Below, piece after piece: positions 33,021-41,844 of a stretch of 64,000 bases of DNA (positions are counted from its first letter, which is position 1; the number at the start of each line of letters is the position of its first letter). The notes under the pieces were generated by a model. It worked only from the letters and a program-made list of their open reading frames with translations. It had not been told where the DNA came from and made no database searches. A program made the position numbers and the translations under genes. This DNA is from Candidatus Saccharimonadota bacterium (GTDB taxonomy: Bacteria > Patescibacteriota > Saccharimonadia > Saccharimonadales > Saccharimonadaceae). The stretch covers positions 1-64,000 of the forward strand of contig CAJPLV010000002.1 in assembly GCA_905371715.1 (NCBI GenBank), read 5' to 3'.

Positions 33021-33635
33021 ATGAGTTTAGAGAGGTACCTTGCTACTGCTACATTGCTGTCCGAACAAATTACGCTTCGCGAGCTGGCGATTATCCTGCG
33101 CGAGCTGGTACGTGTCCAGACAGTGCCGGGCGCAGTAGTTGAATTTGGCTGCTACGCGGGCACGGCGAGCATTCATATTGCGCGGTGGCTGGGCGGCAAG
33201 CAATTTCATGTTTACGATTCATTTGCTGGTTTGCCAGAGAAGATGACGCCTGATATTAGTCCTGTCGGTGAGCAATTTCGCCCGGGTGAGTTGCTGGCGA
33301 CGAAAAAGCAATTTATGACGAATTTCAAAAAAGCTGGCGTACCATTGCCGCACATTCATAAGGGGTGGTTCCGTGATTTACATTCAAGTGATGTACCAGC
33401 ATTAATCAGTTTTGTGTTTTTGGATGGTGATTATTATGAGTCGATTCTCACGCCGCTGCGGCTTATTGAGGATAAACTGGCGAACGGCGCAGTGATTGTC
33501 GTTGATGATTATGCAAACGAGGCGCTGCCAGGTGCTGCGCGGGCGGTTGACGAATGGCTGCGGACTCACCCGGCGCGTTTACGCGTCGAGCAATCGCTTG
33601 TGGTGATATATCCGCAGTCTACTGCTATGGATTGA
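33021..33635 (+). CDS. TylF/MycF-like class I SAM-dependent methyltransferase
   Basis: About 204 residues. VVEFGCYAGTASIHIARWL (residues about 37-55) is the SAM-binding glycine loop; FHVYDSFAGLPE follows with the acidic ribose-binding residue and matches the macrocin O-methyltransferase (TylF) group; FVFLDGDYYES and IVVDDYAN contain the metal-binding aspartates of that group. The substrate is likely a sugar or small molecule hydroxyl. The true start is ATG 33021: the open frame extends to 32901, but that part is the antisense of tRNA-Pro. It overlaps the convergent DsbA-like gene by 11 bases. Confidence 0.85.
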   Translation: MSLERYLATATLLSEQITLRELAIILRELVRVQTVPGAVVEFGCYAGTASIHIARWLGGKQFHVYDSFAGLPEKMTPDISPVGEQFRPGELLATKKQFMTNFKKAGVPLPHIHKGWFRDLHSSDVPALISFVFLDGDYYESILTPLRLIEDKLANGAVIVVDDYANEALPGAARAVDEWLRTHPARLRVEQSLVVIYPQSTAMD

Positions 33636-34338
33636 CGCCGCCTGCCTTTAGAATCGTTTGCAGCCCGTTATATCCGCCGGCGAAACCGCTCGTCGTGTAG
33701 TTGTTGACTACTATGTATGGCAGACCCGACACGCCGAGCGCCAGCGCGCGTTTGGTGTTAGCCTCAATTTCGGACTTATGCTTTTCGTGCGTCATACAAT
33801 CGCTAAATGCGGCAACATCCAACTTAGCTGATTTTGCCGATTCGGCGAAGTAGCTGAGTGGTAACTTCGGAATTTCTTTCGGCACAGCAACATTTTTCAC
33901 ACCGATACCTTTATCAAAGTAGTCGGATTTGATGCGCGGTACGATGTCGTGTGTATACTCCCAATACTTATTTTGGTCGGCGGCGCAGTAAGCGGCCTCA
34001 GCGCCTTGCTCGCTGTTGGGCACCATGCTTTTGAGTACAGTGATGACGCGGTGTTCATAGCGCAGCTTGCCAGGTTTGATATACGTATCGTTAAATTCGT
34101 ACTGCGATGTTGCCGCTTCGACCTGGGCGCAGTACGAGCAAAAATAATCGGTATAGTCAATAAAAACGTTTTTCGTGTTCGCATTGCCGCGCGACATATG
34201 TTGCACCCATGGCTTGCTGTCGCCGATATGCTGGTTGGGCGGCCGGTTCGCAATATTATAGACAAACAACGCGACAATGCCGGCGGCGACAATGCTAAGA
34301 ACGATGTTAACTGGTGCAATACCACGATTGTTACGCAT
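33625..34338 (-). CDS. DsbA-like membrane-anchored thiol oxidoreductase (BdbD type)
   Basis: A 237-residue protein with an N-terminal membrane helix (about residues 9-28) and an external DsbA-like domain. VFIDYTDYFCSYCAQVE contains the CSYC active site; a helical insertion follows, then GVSGLPYIVVNNY holds the cis-proline loop, and the FAGGYNG end matches BdbD/DsbA-like thioredoxins. It catalyses disulfide formation in exported proteins. Its 5' end overlaps the next gene upstream by eight bases on the same strand, pairing it with a membrane protein that has its own cysteine pair. Confidence 0.9.
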   Translation of the reverse strand: MRNNRGIAPVNIVLSIVAAGIVALFVYNIANRPPNQHIGDSKPWVQHMSRGNANTKNVFIDYTDYFCSYCAQVEAATSQYEFNDTYIKPGKLRYEHRVITVLKSMVPNSEQGAEAAYCAADQNKYWEYTHDIVPRIKSDYFDKGIGVKNVAVPKEIPKLPLSYFAESAKSAKLDVAAFSDCMTHEKHKSEIEANTKRALALGVSGLPYIVVNNYTTSGFAGGYNGLQTILKAGGVNP

Positions 34339-34933
34339 GAGACTCCTTTTGCTGTGTTAATTCCGTATGAATATAAACGATATAACCCGACCTCGCAAGC
34401 GACCATATACTCAAACAAAGCGCAACGATCAGTACGAGGCTGTTGGCAATGTGCGCGGCAGTTGTGGCGGCGGCGCCAGAAAAGAATAAGGTCACGATCG
34501 GTAAAATAAGCGATGTACCGCAGGGAACGCAGCCGAGTCCAAGCGCAGCGGCCACGGCAGCAATACCGCTCGTTGCGGTTTGGCGCGACGCAAGCTGTTT
34601 GTTGTTTGCGCGGTTGTGCTTGGCGTCGAACACGATGGCGGCAATGGCGACACCCTGCAAAAGCGAAATAAGAATAATGAGAAAACCAGCGCTTGTCGTA
34701 AATGCGTCGCGGGCTAATGCGGCAATAAGCTGGCCGATAAGTGTAAGCTTATCGGCAATTGGCAGCGAAGACAGAAAAAGCGAACCGTAGAAATTGATAT
34801 GAATTAGCCCGTAAATGACGATCGAAAATAAAAATGCAACAGCAATACTGAGCGCAACGTACCGCGGTTGCCGGATAAGGCGTTTTAGTCCGGTAAGCGA
34901 TAACAATCCCCGCCGCCAATCAAAGCTTTTCAT
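34331..34933 (-). CDS. Polytopic membrane protein with CVPC cysteine pair
   Basis: About 200 residues with five predicted membrane helices. In GLGCVPCGTS the cysteines sit at the edge of a helix, a layout seen in membrane partners that re-oxidise or reduce thioredoxin-like proteins. It is not recognisably DsbB or VKOR by sequence. The gene is upstream of, and overlaps, the DsbA-like gene, so a redox-partner role is a reasonable inference. Start at 34933: a perfect TATAAT ends six bases upstream, which excludes the earlier ATG at 34957. Confidence 0.75.
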   Translation of the reverse strand: MKSFDWRRGLLSLTGLKRLIRQPRYVALSIAVAFLFSIVIYGLIHINFYGSLFLSSLPIADKLTLIGQLIAALARDAFTTSAGFLIILISLLQGVAIAAIVFDAKHNRANNKQLASRQTATSGIAAVAAALGLGCVPCGTSLILPIVTLFFSGAAATTAAHIANSLVLIVALCLSIWSLARSGYIVYIHTELTQQKESHA

Positions 34934-34939
34934 AATTAA

Positions 34940-34945
34940 ATTATA
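34940..34945 (-). promoter_or_regulatory. -10 element, leaderless promoter of the CVPC/DsbA operon
   Basis: TATAAT on the minus strand ending six bases before the ATG at 34933. Confidence 0.6.
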
Positions 34946-35054
34946 CCGCGATAGCATGCAGAAGGCTAGAAATGTCTATTGGTTGAGGTTCATGTAAATC
35001 TTGATCTCACAAAAATAGTGTAAAATAGTAACTGGATTAACGGGAAGAACATCT

Positions 35055-36869
35055 ATGAAACCGATTTTGAAATTATGTAAACCGTACGTTGCGGCATTTG
35101 TTGCGCTGGTGGTATTCACGTATGTCGCAGTGATGATGTCGCTGCGTCTGCCGGACTATTCAGCGAGTATCGTCAACAAAGGAATTATTTTGCAAAATCT
35201 TGATTCGATTTGGACAGATGGTCGCATGATGATCGTCGTTGCGCTGATCGGCGGCGTTTGTACGATTGCAAGCGTATTTTTCGCGGCGCGGATTGCTACA
35301 GGATTAGCGCGGGATGTGCGCCGGCGGGTATTCGCGCAGATTGAGAGTTTCGCGATTGCGGATTTTAATCAGTTTTCGACCGCATCGCTTATTACGCGCT
35401 CAACGAACGATATCCAGCAAATTCAGATGACATTGATGATGTTGCTGCGTTTTGCGCTGATGGCGCCGCTGATGGCGGTTGGCGGTATTCAGAAAGCGTT
35501 AGAAAATGCGCCAAATTTGACGTGGATCATCGCATCGGCAGTGGCGGGGCTGTTGATTATAATTGTTGTACTCTTTGCTGTGGCGGTTCCGCGATTCAAG
35601 AAATTACAGCAACTGGTTGATAAACTGAATTTAGTAACGCGCGAAAACTTAACGGGCCTGCGGGTTGTGCGGGCGTTCCACAATGAGAAAATCGAGCAAG
35701 CGAAATTTCAACGCGTAAATAGCGAGTTGAACGGACTAAACTTGTTCGTGAATCGTTTAATGATGGTGCTTGATCCGGTGATGATGCTAGTCATGAACCT
35801 TACAAGTATTGCGATTGTTTGGTTTGGCGCGTGGCTGGTAGACGCTGGTACGCTAGAAATCGGCAATATGATGGCGTTTTTACAGTACGCGATGCAGGTG
35901 ATTATTTCGTTCTTGATGATTTCGATGGTATTTATTATGGTGCCGCGCGCGGCGGTGTCGGTGCGGCGCGTTGGCGAGATTTTGAATACGCAGCCGTCAA
36001 TTACTGATCCGAAACAGCCGAATCATCTTCCGGCGGATGGCGTGGGAAAAATTGAATTTCGTGATGTAACGTTTAGTTACCCGGGCGCGGATTTACCAGT
36101 ACTGTCGGGCATTAACTTTACTGCTGAGCCGGGGCAAACAACGGCGTTTATCGGTAGTACGGGCAGCGGTAAATCAACCCTTATTAATTTAATCCCGCGG
36201 TTCTATGACGTGAGTGCTGGGCAGATTCTGCTTGATGGCGTTGATATTCGTAATGTCACGCTCAGTGAACTGACCTCTCGCATCGGCTACGTACCGCAAA
36301 AAGGCGTACTGTTCAGCGGTACGGTCGCGAGTAACATTTCTTACGGTAATCAGAAAGCGTCGCGTAAGGAGCTTGAGAAAGCGGCGCAGATTGCCCAGGC
36401 GGCAGAATTTATTAATGAACTTGACAGCGCATACGATAGTAGTATTGCGCAGGGTGGTAGCAATGTATCGGGCGGACAGCGTCAGCGGTTATCAATTGCG
36501 CGCGCACTGGCAACGCAGGCACAGATTTATATTTTCGACGATTCGTTTTCGGCGCTAGACTTTAAGACTGACGCGAGGTTGCGGCGCGCGCTTGCTAAGG
36601 AGATGAAACATAAAACTATGCTGATTGTGGCGCAGCGTATCAATACGATTATAAATGCTGATAAAATCATCGTGCTTGACGAGGGTAAGATTGTCGGGCA
36701 AGGCACGCATGCTGAATTGATGCAATCGTGCTGCGTATACCAGGAGATTGCCGCATCGCAGTTGTCCGATAAAGAGTTGACGCAGCTAGCGGCTAATGCG
36801 GCTGTGTCATCAGCGTCGAAAAAATTGACTGCGCGGTCCACTCGGCAGCGGAAAGGAGCAGCGCGATGA
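35055..36869 (+). CDS. Heterodimeric ABC exporter, degenerate-site subunit
   Basis: A 604-residue half-transporter: six membrane helices (residues 1-310) and a C-terminal ATPase. Walker A GSTGSGKST (about 375-383), signature SGGQRQRLSIARAL, and Walker B IYIFDDSFSALD, where the catalytic glutamate is replaced by aspartate. In TM287/288 and BmrCD-type exporters one subunit is degenerate in just this way. GGGAAG lies 8-9 bases upstream of the ATG. The stop overlaps the second half-transporter (ATGA). Substrates are probably lipophilic compounds or peptides. Confidence 0.92.
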   Translation: MKPILKLCKPYVAAFVALVVFTYVAVMMSLRLPDYSASIVNKGIILQNLDSIWTDGRMMIVVALIGGVCTIASVFFAARIATGLARDVRRRVFAQIESFAIADFNQFSTASLITRSTNDIQQIQMTLMMLLRFALMAPLMAVGGIQKALENAPNLTWIIASAVAGLLIIIVVLFAVAVPRFKKLQQLVDKLNLVTRENLTGLRVVRAFHNEKIEQAKFQRVNSELNGLNLFVNRLMMVLDPVMMLVMNLTSIAIVWFGAWLVDAGTLEIGNMMAFLQYAMQVIISFLMISMVFIMVPRAAVSVRRVGEILNTQPSITDPKQPNHLPADGVGKIEFRDVTFSYPGADLPVLSGINFTAEPGQTTAFIGSTGSGKSTLINLIPRFYDVSAGQILLDGVDIRNVTLSELTSRIGYVPQKGVLFSGTVASNISYGNQKASRKELEKAAQIAQAAEFINELDSAYDSSIAQGGSNVSGGQRQRLSIARALATQAQIYIFDDSFSALDFKTDARLRRALAKEMKHKTMLIVAQRINTIINADKIIVLDEGKIVGQGTHAELMQSCCVYQEIAASQLSDKELTQLAANAAVSSASKKLTARSTRQRKGAAR

Positions 36870-38863
36870 GCAATAAGCAAGACTTCAAAAAACGGCCGCG
36901 CGTGCGCCAGGGCGGACCGATGGGCGGCATGGGAGCGGGCGAAAAAGCTAAAAACTTTCGCGGTACGATGAAAAAGCTCGCACATTATTTGGCGGCGTTT
37001 CGCTGGCAATTGCTAGCGGTCGTGGTGCTTGCGGTTGGCAGCACGATTTTTGCGATTGTCAGCCCGAAAATCCTCGGCGAGGCAACTAACCAAATTGTCA
37101 AAGATTATGTTAGCATCAAAGCATACGATACGATCACGAAAAAACTGCCGGCGGATACAAAGCTGCCAAGCGGCACAACAGGCGGCGATATATTAAACAA
37201 GTTGCCAAACAGGTCGGAGATTGAAAACAAAATCCCAGCCGGTCAGCTTGACACGATCCGCGCGCTTGATATGACGAAAAAGCCTGCATTCCACTTTGAC
37301 GCAATTGGCCAAATCGTCCTATGGCTTGTTGGGCTATATCTGTTGAGTGCAACGCTCCGCTATCTTGAAAGCTGGATCATGACAAGCGTAACGCAAAAAG
37401 TCACATTTCAGATGCGACGTGATATTTCGTTGAAAATTAACCGTTTGCCGCTCAGCTACTTTGATAAGCAAACTTACGGTGAGGTGCTCAGTCGCGTCAC
37501 GAACGATGTTGATACAATCAGCCAGACGCTAAATCAAAGTTTGTCGCAAATCGTGTCGGCGGTGGTAATGATTGCTGGTATCGTCGCAATGATGCTATCA
37601 ATTAGTTGGCAGATGACAGTAGTAGCACTTCTGGTGTTGCCAGTGAGCATGGGTTTTGTGCTGCTAATTGCGAAAAAATCGCAGGTACAATTTACTCGTC
37701 AGCAAACTGAGCTCGGCGAACTGAACGGGCATATTGAGGAAATGTATGCCGGGCATCAAGTCATGCGCGTATTTAACGGGCAAGCGCGGTCGCTCGCAAA
37801 ATTTACGGCAATTAATAATCAACTGCACGTAAGCGCTTGGAAATCGCAGTTTTTGTCGGGACTGATGTGGCCGATTATGAATTTTGTTGGAAATTTAGGT
37901 TACGTCGGCGTGGCAGTGTTGGGCGGTTGGCTGGCGATCAATGGTCGCTTGCAGGTCGGTGATATTCAGGCATTTATTCAATATATGCGACAGTTTAATC
38001 AGCCGATTGAGCAGACGGCGAATATCGCTAACGTCTTGCAATCAACGGCTGCAGCGGCAGAGCGAGTATTCGAGTTCATCGACGAACCAGAAGAAGCGCG
38101 CGAGGGTAGGGATTTGGTAAAGCTAGAAAAAGTGAAGGGCGGCGTGGAATTTGATAACGTCACTTTCGGTTATAATCCAGACGAGCCGGTTATCAAGGGT
38201 CTGTCGGCGCGCGTCAAGCCGGGACAGCGCGTGGCGATCGTTGGTCCGACCGGCGCCGGCAAGACGACGCTGGTAAATTTGCTGATGCGATTTTATGAGA
38301 TTAACAGCGGCGCGATTAAAATTGACGGCGTTGATATCCGCCAGATGAAGCGCAGTGACGTGCGGCAGATGTTTGGTATGGTACTGCAGGATACATGGCT
38401 ATTTAGTGGCACGATTCGCGATAATTTGCGTTACGGTCGTTCGGATGCTAACGACGATGAACTGATCGCTACCGCCAAAGAAGCGCACGTTGATCACTTT
38501 GTTCGCTCGCTGCCAGGCGGCTACGACATGGTGCTTGACGAAGAGGCAACGAACATTTCGCAGGGCGAAAAACAACTGCTGACTATCGCACGGGCGATGC
38601 TTGCTAAAACACCGATGTTGATTTTGGACGAAGCCACCAGCTCGGTTGACACCCGCACCGAAGTGCTTATCCAAAAAGCTATGGACAAATTGATGCAGGG
38701 AAAAACCAGCTTCGTCATCGCCCATCGGCTGAGCACTATCCGCGACGCCGACCTAATCTTGGTCGTCCGCGACGGCAACATCATCGAGCAGGGCAAGCAC
38801 GACGAACTGCTGCAGCAGAATGGCTTTTACGCCGAGCTTTATAATAGCCAGTTCGCAGATTAG
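36866..38863 (+). CDS. Heterodimeric ABC exporter, catalytic subunit
   Basis: A 665-residue half-transporter with a longer N-terminus. It contains Walker A GPTGAGKTT, a canonical Walker B LILDEATSSVD with the catalytic glutamate, and a non-standard signature ISQGEKQLLTIARAM. Mixed signatures (canonical SGGQ in one subunit, altered in the other) are the mark of asymmetric heterodimers. An insertion of about 70 residues (about 75-145, ITKKLPADTKLPSG and following) lies between the first two helices; it would be extracellular and is unusual. It overlaps the first subunit by four bases. Confidence 0.92.
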   Translation: MSNKQDFKKRPRVRQGGPMGGMGAGEKAKNFRGTMKKLAHYLAAFRWQLLAVVVLAVGSTIFAIVSPKILGEATNQIVKDYVSIKAYDTITKKLPADTKLPSGTTGGDILNKLPNRSEIENKIPAGQLDTIRALDMTKKPAFHFDAIGQIVLWLVGLYLLSATLRYLESWIMTSVTQKVTFQMRRDISLKINRLPLSYFDKQTYGEVLSRVTNDVDTISQTLNQSLSQIVSAVVMIAGIVAMMLSISWQMTVVALLVLPVSMGFVLLIAKKSQVQFTRQQTELGELNGHIEEMYAGHQVMRVFNGQARSLAKFTAINNQLHVSAWKSQFLSGLMWPIMNFVGNLGYVGVAVLGGWLAINGRLQVGDIQAFIQYMRQFNQPIEQTANIANVLQSTAAAAERVFEFIDEPEEAREGRDLVKLEKVKGGVEFDNVTFGYNPDEPVIKGLSARVKPGQRVAIVGPTGAGKTTLVNLLMRFYEINSGAIKIDGVDIRQMKRSDVRQMFGMVLQDTWLFSGTIRDNLRYGRSDANDDELIATAKEAHVDHFVRSLPGGYDMVLDEEATNISQGEKQLLTIARAMLAKTPMLILDEATSSVDTRTEVLIQKAMDKLMQGKTSFVIAHRLSTIRDADLILVVRDGNIIEQGKHDELLQQNGFYAELYNSQFAD

Positions 38864-38865
38864 CG

Positions 38866-38871
38866 TATACT
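38866..38871 (+). promoter_or_regulatory. -10 element, leaderless promoter of the zincin gene
   Basis: TATACT ending six bases before the ATG at 38878, just after the ABC exporter stop codon. Confidence 0.6.
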
Positions 38872-38877
38872 AAAAGA

Positions 38878-39852
38878 ATGGATGTTGTTTTCTCAGTTGA
38901 TAAGCAGGCAGCTTTTTATTATTGGCTGCAGATTGTTGCTGGGTGGGATGATTCGTCGGCAGTCGACGCAAAGTCGTTAGCGTATTATACAGGGCAAATT
39001 CACTCCATGTTGTCGCAAGAACAACGAAAAGCACTGCACGATGTAAAATGTATTTTGCAGCACAATGCCAACCCGCGGCAGCTGTTGGCAGAATTATACG
39101 CTGGTAATATTCGCTCGCATGATGCGCAGATAATTGCAGAGCGGACGCTGTCGTGCATGCCGCTGTTTGAGGCGTTCGTTTGGCGTGATACGCAAAAAAC
39201 CATGCTGAGGTGGCGCGATTTACTCCAGGCGTATGATTTCGCGCGTACTAATGAATTGCTTATGAATATTAAGGCCTTTCTCGCTTCGACATTTGATCTG
39301 CATACTACGCTTACAGTCTATATATTGCCGAATATCCCCGATACGGGAGTGATTGGGCATCGGATTAGCGGTACCAACTTTATCTTGCTGCGCCCGTATA
39401 TTGAGTACCGCCGAAGCGCTATAGCAAATGTTGTTACCGTTGTGCTGCACGAGTATATTCACGCGATAGAATCATGCTCGACGCATAGCCGCGCATTGAT
39501 GAAGCAATCGTACGAGACATGTATTGCTGCGAGCCATATCCGTCCGCCGCATGGATTTACTTGGAAAAATATGTACATTGAAGCGCTGGTGTATTGTTTT
39601 GCGAACAATATAACCGGCGGATATGCTCGAACGGTTGTGTCTGGTAAACCGTTACCGAGGATTGAAGAGTTCCAACGCGGATTTCACAGATTGCGATCGA
39701 AAGGTACTGCCACGACAAACGATGTAATTGCATGGGCGGGCTTATGCATTACGGATATGGTGGCGCAGTATATTGACGAGGGGAAGGTGATTGATGCAGA
39801 GATTGTTGACCATATTGGGGGCGTATATCAAGACATGTACAAGATGGCTTAA
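38878..39852 (+). CDS. Putative zincin metallopeptidase
   Basis: A 324-residue soluble protein. VVTVVLHEYIHAIES near residues 190-204 contains HExxH, the zinc site of gluzincin-type peptidases, and the later IEALVYCFANN offers a glutamate ligand about 45 residues on. The first 120 residues are helical. It resembles DUF2268-like predicted proteases but I cannot assign a family. No signal peptide. A start codon six bases after TATACT indicates its own leaderless promoter, distinct from the ABC operon. Confidence 0.65.
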   Translation: MDVVFSVDKQAAFYYWLQIVAGWDDSSAVDAKSLAYYTGQIHSMLSQEQRKALHDVKCILQHNANPRQLLAELYAGNIRSHDAQIIAERTLSCMPLFEAFVWRDTQKTMLRWRDLLQAYDFARTNELLMNIKAFLASTFDLHTTLTVYILPNIPDTGVIGHRISGTNFILLRPYIEYRRSAIANVVTVVLHEYIHAIESCSTHSRALMKQSYETCIAASHIRPPHGFTWKNMYIEALVYCFANNITGGYARTVVSGKPLPRIEEFQRGFHRLRSKGTATTNDVIAWAGLCITDMVAQYIDEGKVIDAEIVDHIGGVYQDMYKMA

Positions 39853-39859
39853 TCTAAAT

Positions 39860-40318
39860 CTACTTTCGAAAAGTGTCTAACGCACTGAACATTCCCGTCA
39901 ATACCGCCTGGTCGACGATATGCAGTTGCATAGTAGCAGACAATGCTTGCGGCTTTGTAGCAGCTGGAATGTCGAGCATAGTGTTGAGTGCGTAAACAAA
40001 GAACTGGTATCGGTGTGTGCCGAACGGCGGTTGAGGACCGCCGTAGCCGGAACGACCCCAACTGGTTATGCCTTCAACCGCGCCATTTGGCAGGGTGTCG
40101 GCAGCGATTTCGGTTGTCTCGGGCGACAAATTCCAGACAGTCCAATGATAAAATCCATCGCGCCCGGGCGCATCGGGGTCGTGGCAAATGATCACTAGGC
40201 TTTTGGCCTCTGCCGGCACGTCGCTGATTTCGAGCGGCGGGCGTTGATTACCGCCGAGCTTGGAGTAAATTTTTGGTATTTTAGCGTTTTCGGCGAACGC
40301 AGGACTAGATATCTTCAT
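39860..40318 (-). CDS. PEBP family protein (YbhB/YbcL-like), copy 1
   Basis: A 152-residue phosphatidylethanolamine-binding-protein-like domain. Ligand-site residues are conserved: ICHDPDAPGRDGFYHW and the later PPFGTHRYQFFVYAL. Bacterial YbhB-type proteins have no settled function but may bind phospholipid head groups or inhibit kinases or proteases. The ATG at 40318 follows a TAAAAT by six bases. The two PEBP copies (this one and 45201-45662) share long identical blocks, so they are recent duplicates. Confidence 0.92.
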   Translation of the reverse strand: MKISSPAFAENAKIPKIYSKLGGNQRPPLEISDVPAEAKSLVIICHDPDAPGRDGFYHWTVWNLSPETTEIAADTLPNGAVEGITSWGRSGYGGPQPPFGTHRYQFFVYALNTMLDIPAATKPQALSATMQLHIVDQAVLTGMFSALDTFRK

Positions 40319-40324
40319 AATTTA

Positions 40325-40330
40325 ATTTTA
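40325..40330 (-). promoter_or_regulatory. -10 element, leaderless promoter of PEBP copy 1
   Basis: TAAAAT ending six bases before the ATG at 40318. Confidence 0.5.
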
Positions 40331-40471
40331 CCATGCCAGTGTCGTCAGGTGTGAGACGCGGTGAAATATGGAACCGTAGAACACAGCAACTCGCTGTAGT
40401 AGATTAGTTTTTTTACAGATTATAGATACAACTATAAAAGAACAGCTTCTTATCTAAAATAAGTTGGCGAC

Positions 40472-40502
40472 AAAAATAACCCTTCTGAATCAGAAGGGTT
40501 AT
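40472..40502 (-). terminator. Strong intrinsic terminator of the second DUF3800 gene
   Basis: A perfect 12-base stem (ATAACCCTTCTG/CAGAAGGGTTAT) with a three-base loop, followed on the minus strand by a T-run. It lies about 115 bases beyond the DUF3800 stop. The sequence between them also forms a six-base hairpin (CGTATT/AATACG), so the 3' region or a separate small RNA could be structured. Confidence 0.8.
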
Positions 40503-40616
40503 CCCAACCAGGCGACGTATTTACAATACGCTTAATCAATTTGATCGCTTATGGCTGTGCAACAGTACTTACGTCTGTAAAACTATACTACTATACTAAG
40601 CACAATGGCGCAAGCA

Positions 40617-41333
40617 TTATGGCAATAAAATATCATTGTGATATGGGATATTAGTATAGAGCTTAGGATGATTGAAATTCCTGCCATACCATAAGCGATT
40701 AGCTAGAATATCGCTTGCCTGAACCAGATAATCTAGGGATGAATCGCAAAACTTTATGCTAATTTTGAAGTCGGCAAAGAGTATCGGAGGGTAAAACATG
40801 CCGTAATCAAAATTACGAATTCCATGTATTAGCTCCTCTCGAATGCTATCTGAGAGTTTATAGTATCCGTTGGTTGATGTGTGTTGCTGGTCAATGTAGA
40901 CTCGCAGAGAAACCGGCTTGTCTGCGTCAATTTTGCCAGACGCAATTAGCTTCTCTAGCTTAGACTTTATCATTCTCTTTAGGGCATAGTCTTTGTAGCG
41001 ATGAATCGATAGTTTATTTGCCATAATAGATTCATTGACGTCAGGCAGCCTCACCGTAGCACTAAGGCTATTGAATGACTTGACACAATTATACAGACTC
41101 CTCTTGTATTTAATTCCTAAGCCGGCTGCTTTTAACTCCGACCCCATCGATATACCGAGACTAGATTTTATCTCTCTAGACATCGTCTTGAACCGCTCTC
41201 TTGCTGCGATACGCTCATGGTTATCCAAGAACAGATATCCAGCGTATATGAAATAATCATGCCCAGAATTAAGAGAGAAAACACCAGAATCATCTAGGTA
41301 TATCGATATTTCTTGATACTCTTTGTCACTCAT
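40617..41333 (-). CDS. DUF3800 domain protein, second copy
   Basis: About 238 residues. The family start ISIYLDDSGVFSL is near the N-terminus; acidic residues also occur in VYIDQQHTS and in LDYLVQASDILANRLW at the end, the equivalent of the LADLVAG block. It is AT-rich compared with its neighbours. I use ATG 41333 because the family signature begins just after it, but the frame stays open leftwards for about 60 more codons with protein-like composition and no ATG, so an N-terminal extension or a decayed upstream part is possible. A TATAAT lies ten bases before the ATG. Confidence 0.75.
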   Translation of the reverse strand: MSDKEYQEISIYLDDSGVFSLNSGHDYFIYAGYLFLDNHERIAARERFKTMSREIKSSLGISMGSELKAAGLGIKYKRSLYNCVKSFNSLSATVRLPDVNESIMANKLSIHRYKDYALKRMIKSKLEKLIASGKIDADKPVSLRVYIDQQHTSTNGYYKLSDSIREELIHGIRNFDYGMFYPPILFADFKISIKFCDSSLDYLVQASDILANRLWYGRNFNHPKLYTNIPYHNDILLP

Positions 41334-41553
41334 ATTGGTAATAATTATAACATTTTTCGTAAAAACGCCTGAGCGTTCACTAACCAAATCCGAAAACTCC
41401 CTAGTTTTTAAGTAGCTACCTACCTTGTAAAATAAACCTGGATTATTGTAGTGGTTTTCGAACTCTCTAAGGGTTGATTCTAAGCCTTTTAAGTTAAGTG
41501 ACAGATATCTATGTATACATCTTAGCAGGGGCGTTCACTAAACCCTCTATCGT

Positions 41554-41624
41554 AACAGTCTCTCCTCTAGATTAAATTTATTTTCACTACTTATTTTAAA
41601 CTGCGGGAACTGTTATTTTTATTG
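41554..41624. repeat. Intergenic repeat element, copy A
   Basis: Contains the 18-mer TTATTTTCACTACTTATT (41578-41595) shared exactly with copy B, plus similar flanks on both sides (CTCCT before, GCGGG and a T-rich run after). Outer arms ACAGT and ACTGT can pair. Confidence 0.6.
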
Positions 41625-41679
41625 CGGTATTTGACGAGCCTTTAACAAGTAATCCCTGGAGAGCCACTGGTCTATATGC

Positions 41680-41685
41680 TAAAAT
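41680..41685 (+). promoter_or_regulatory. -10 element, leaderless promoter of the UbiB-like operon
   Basis: TGC-extended TAAAAT ending six bases before the GTG at 41692. Confidence 0.55.
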
Positions 41686-41691
41686 AAACAT

Positions 41692-41844
41692 GTGAGATAT
41701 GCTTTTGTTTTCGTGAGTATAGTGGCGATTTGGCTGGCTATGCTGCTGTTGGTAAATACGAGCATTGATCCCTTATTTTTGTATGTTTGCGTGTTAGTTT
41801 TGACGCTGGTGTTGTACTTCATTGGGTTCCGGAGGGCTAGGTAA
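41692..41844 (+). CDS. Small two-helix membrane protein upstream of the UbiB-like gene
   Basis: A 50-residue protein starting with GTG and consisting of two hydrophobic helices (about residues 4-22 and 27-45) ending in a basic tail FRRAR. It is supported by a leaderless-type promoter exactly six bases upstream and by its stop codon directly abutting the GTG of the UbiB-like gene. The third gene of the operon is also a two-helix protein, so the kinase is bracketed by small membrane proteins. Family not recognised. Confidence 0.6.
   Translation: MRYAFVFVSIVAIWLAMLLLVNTSIDPLFLYVCVLVLTLVLYFIGFRRAR

Larger units (their letters stand above)
41334..41691. other. AT-rich intergenic region with repeats
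   Basis: This 358-base gap holds two exact copies of GCGTTCACTAA (41373-41383 and 41531-41541) and repeat element A described separately. The half nearest the DUF3800 gene is an open frame in phase with it on the minus strand. No complete gene is apparent. Confidence 0.6.
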
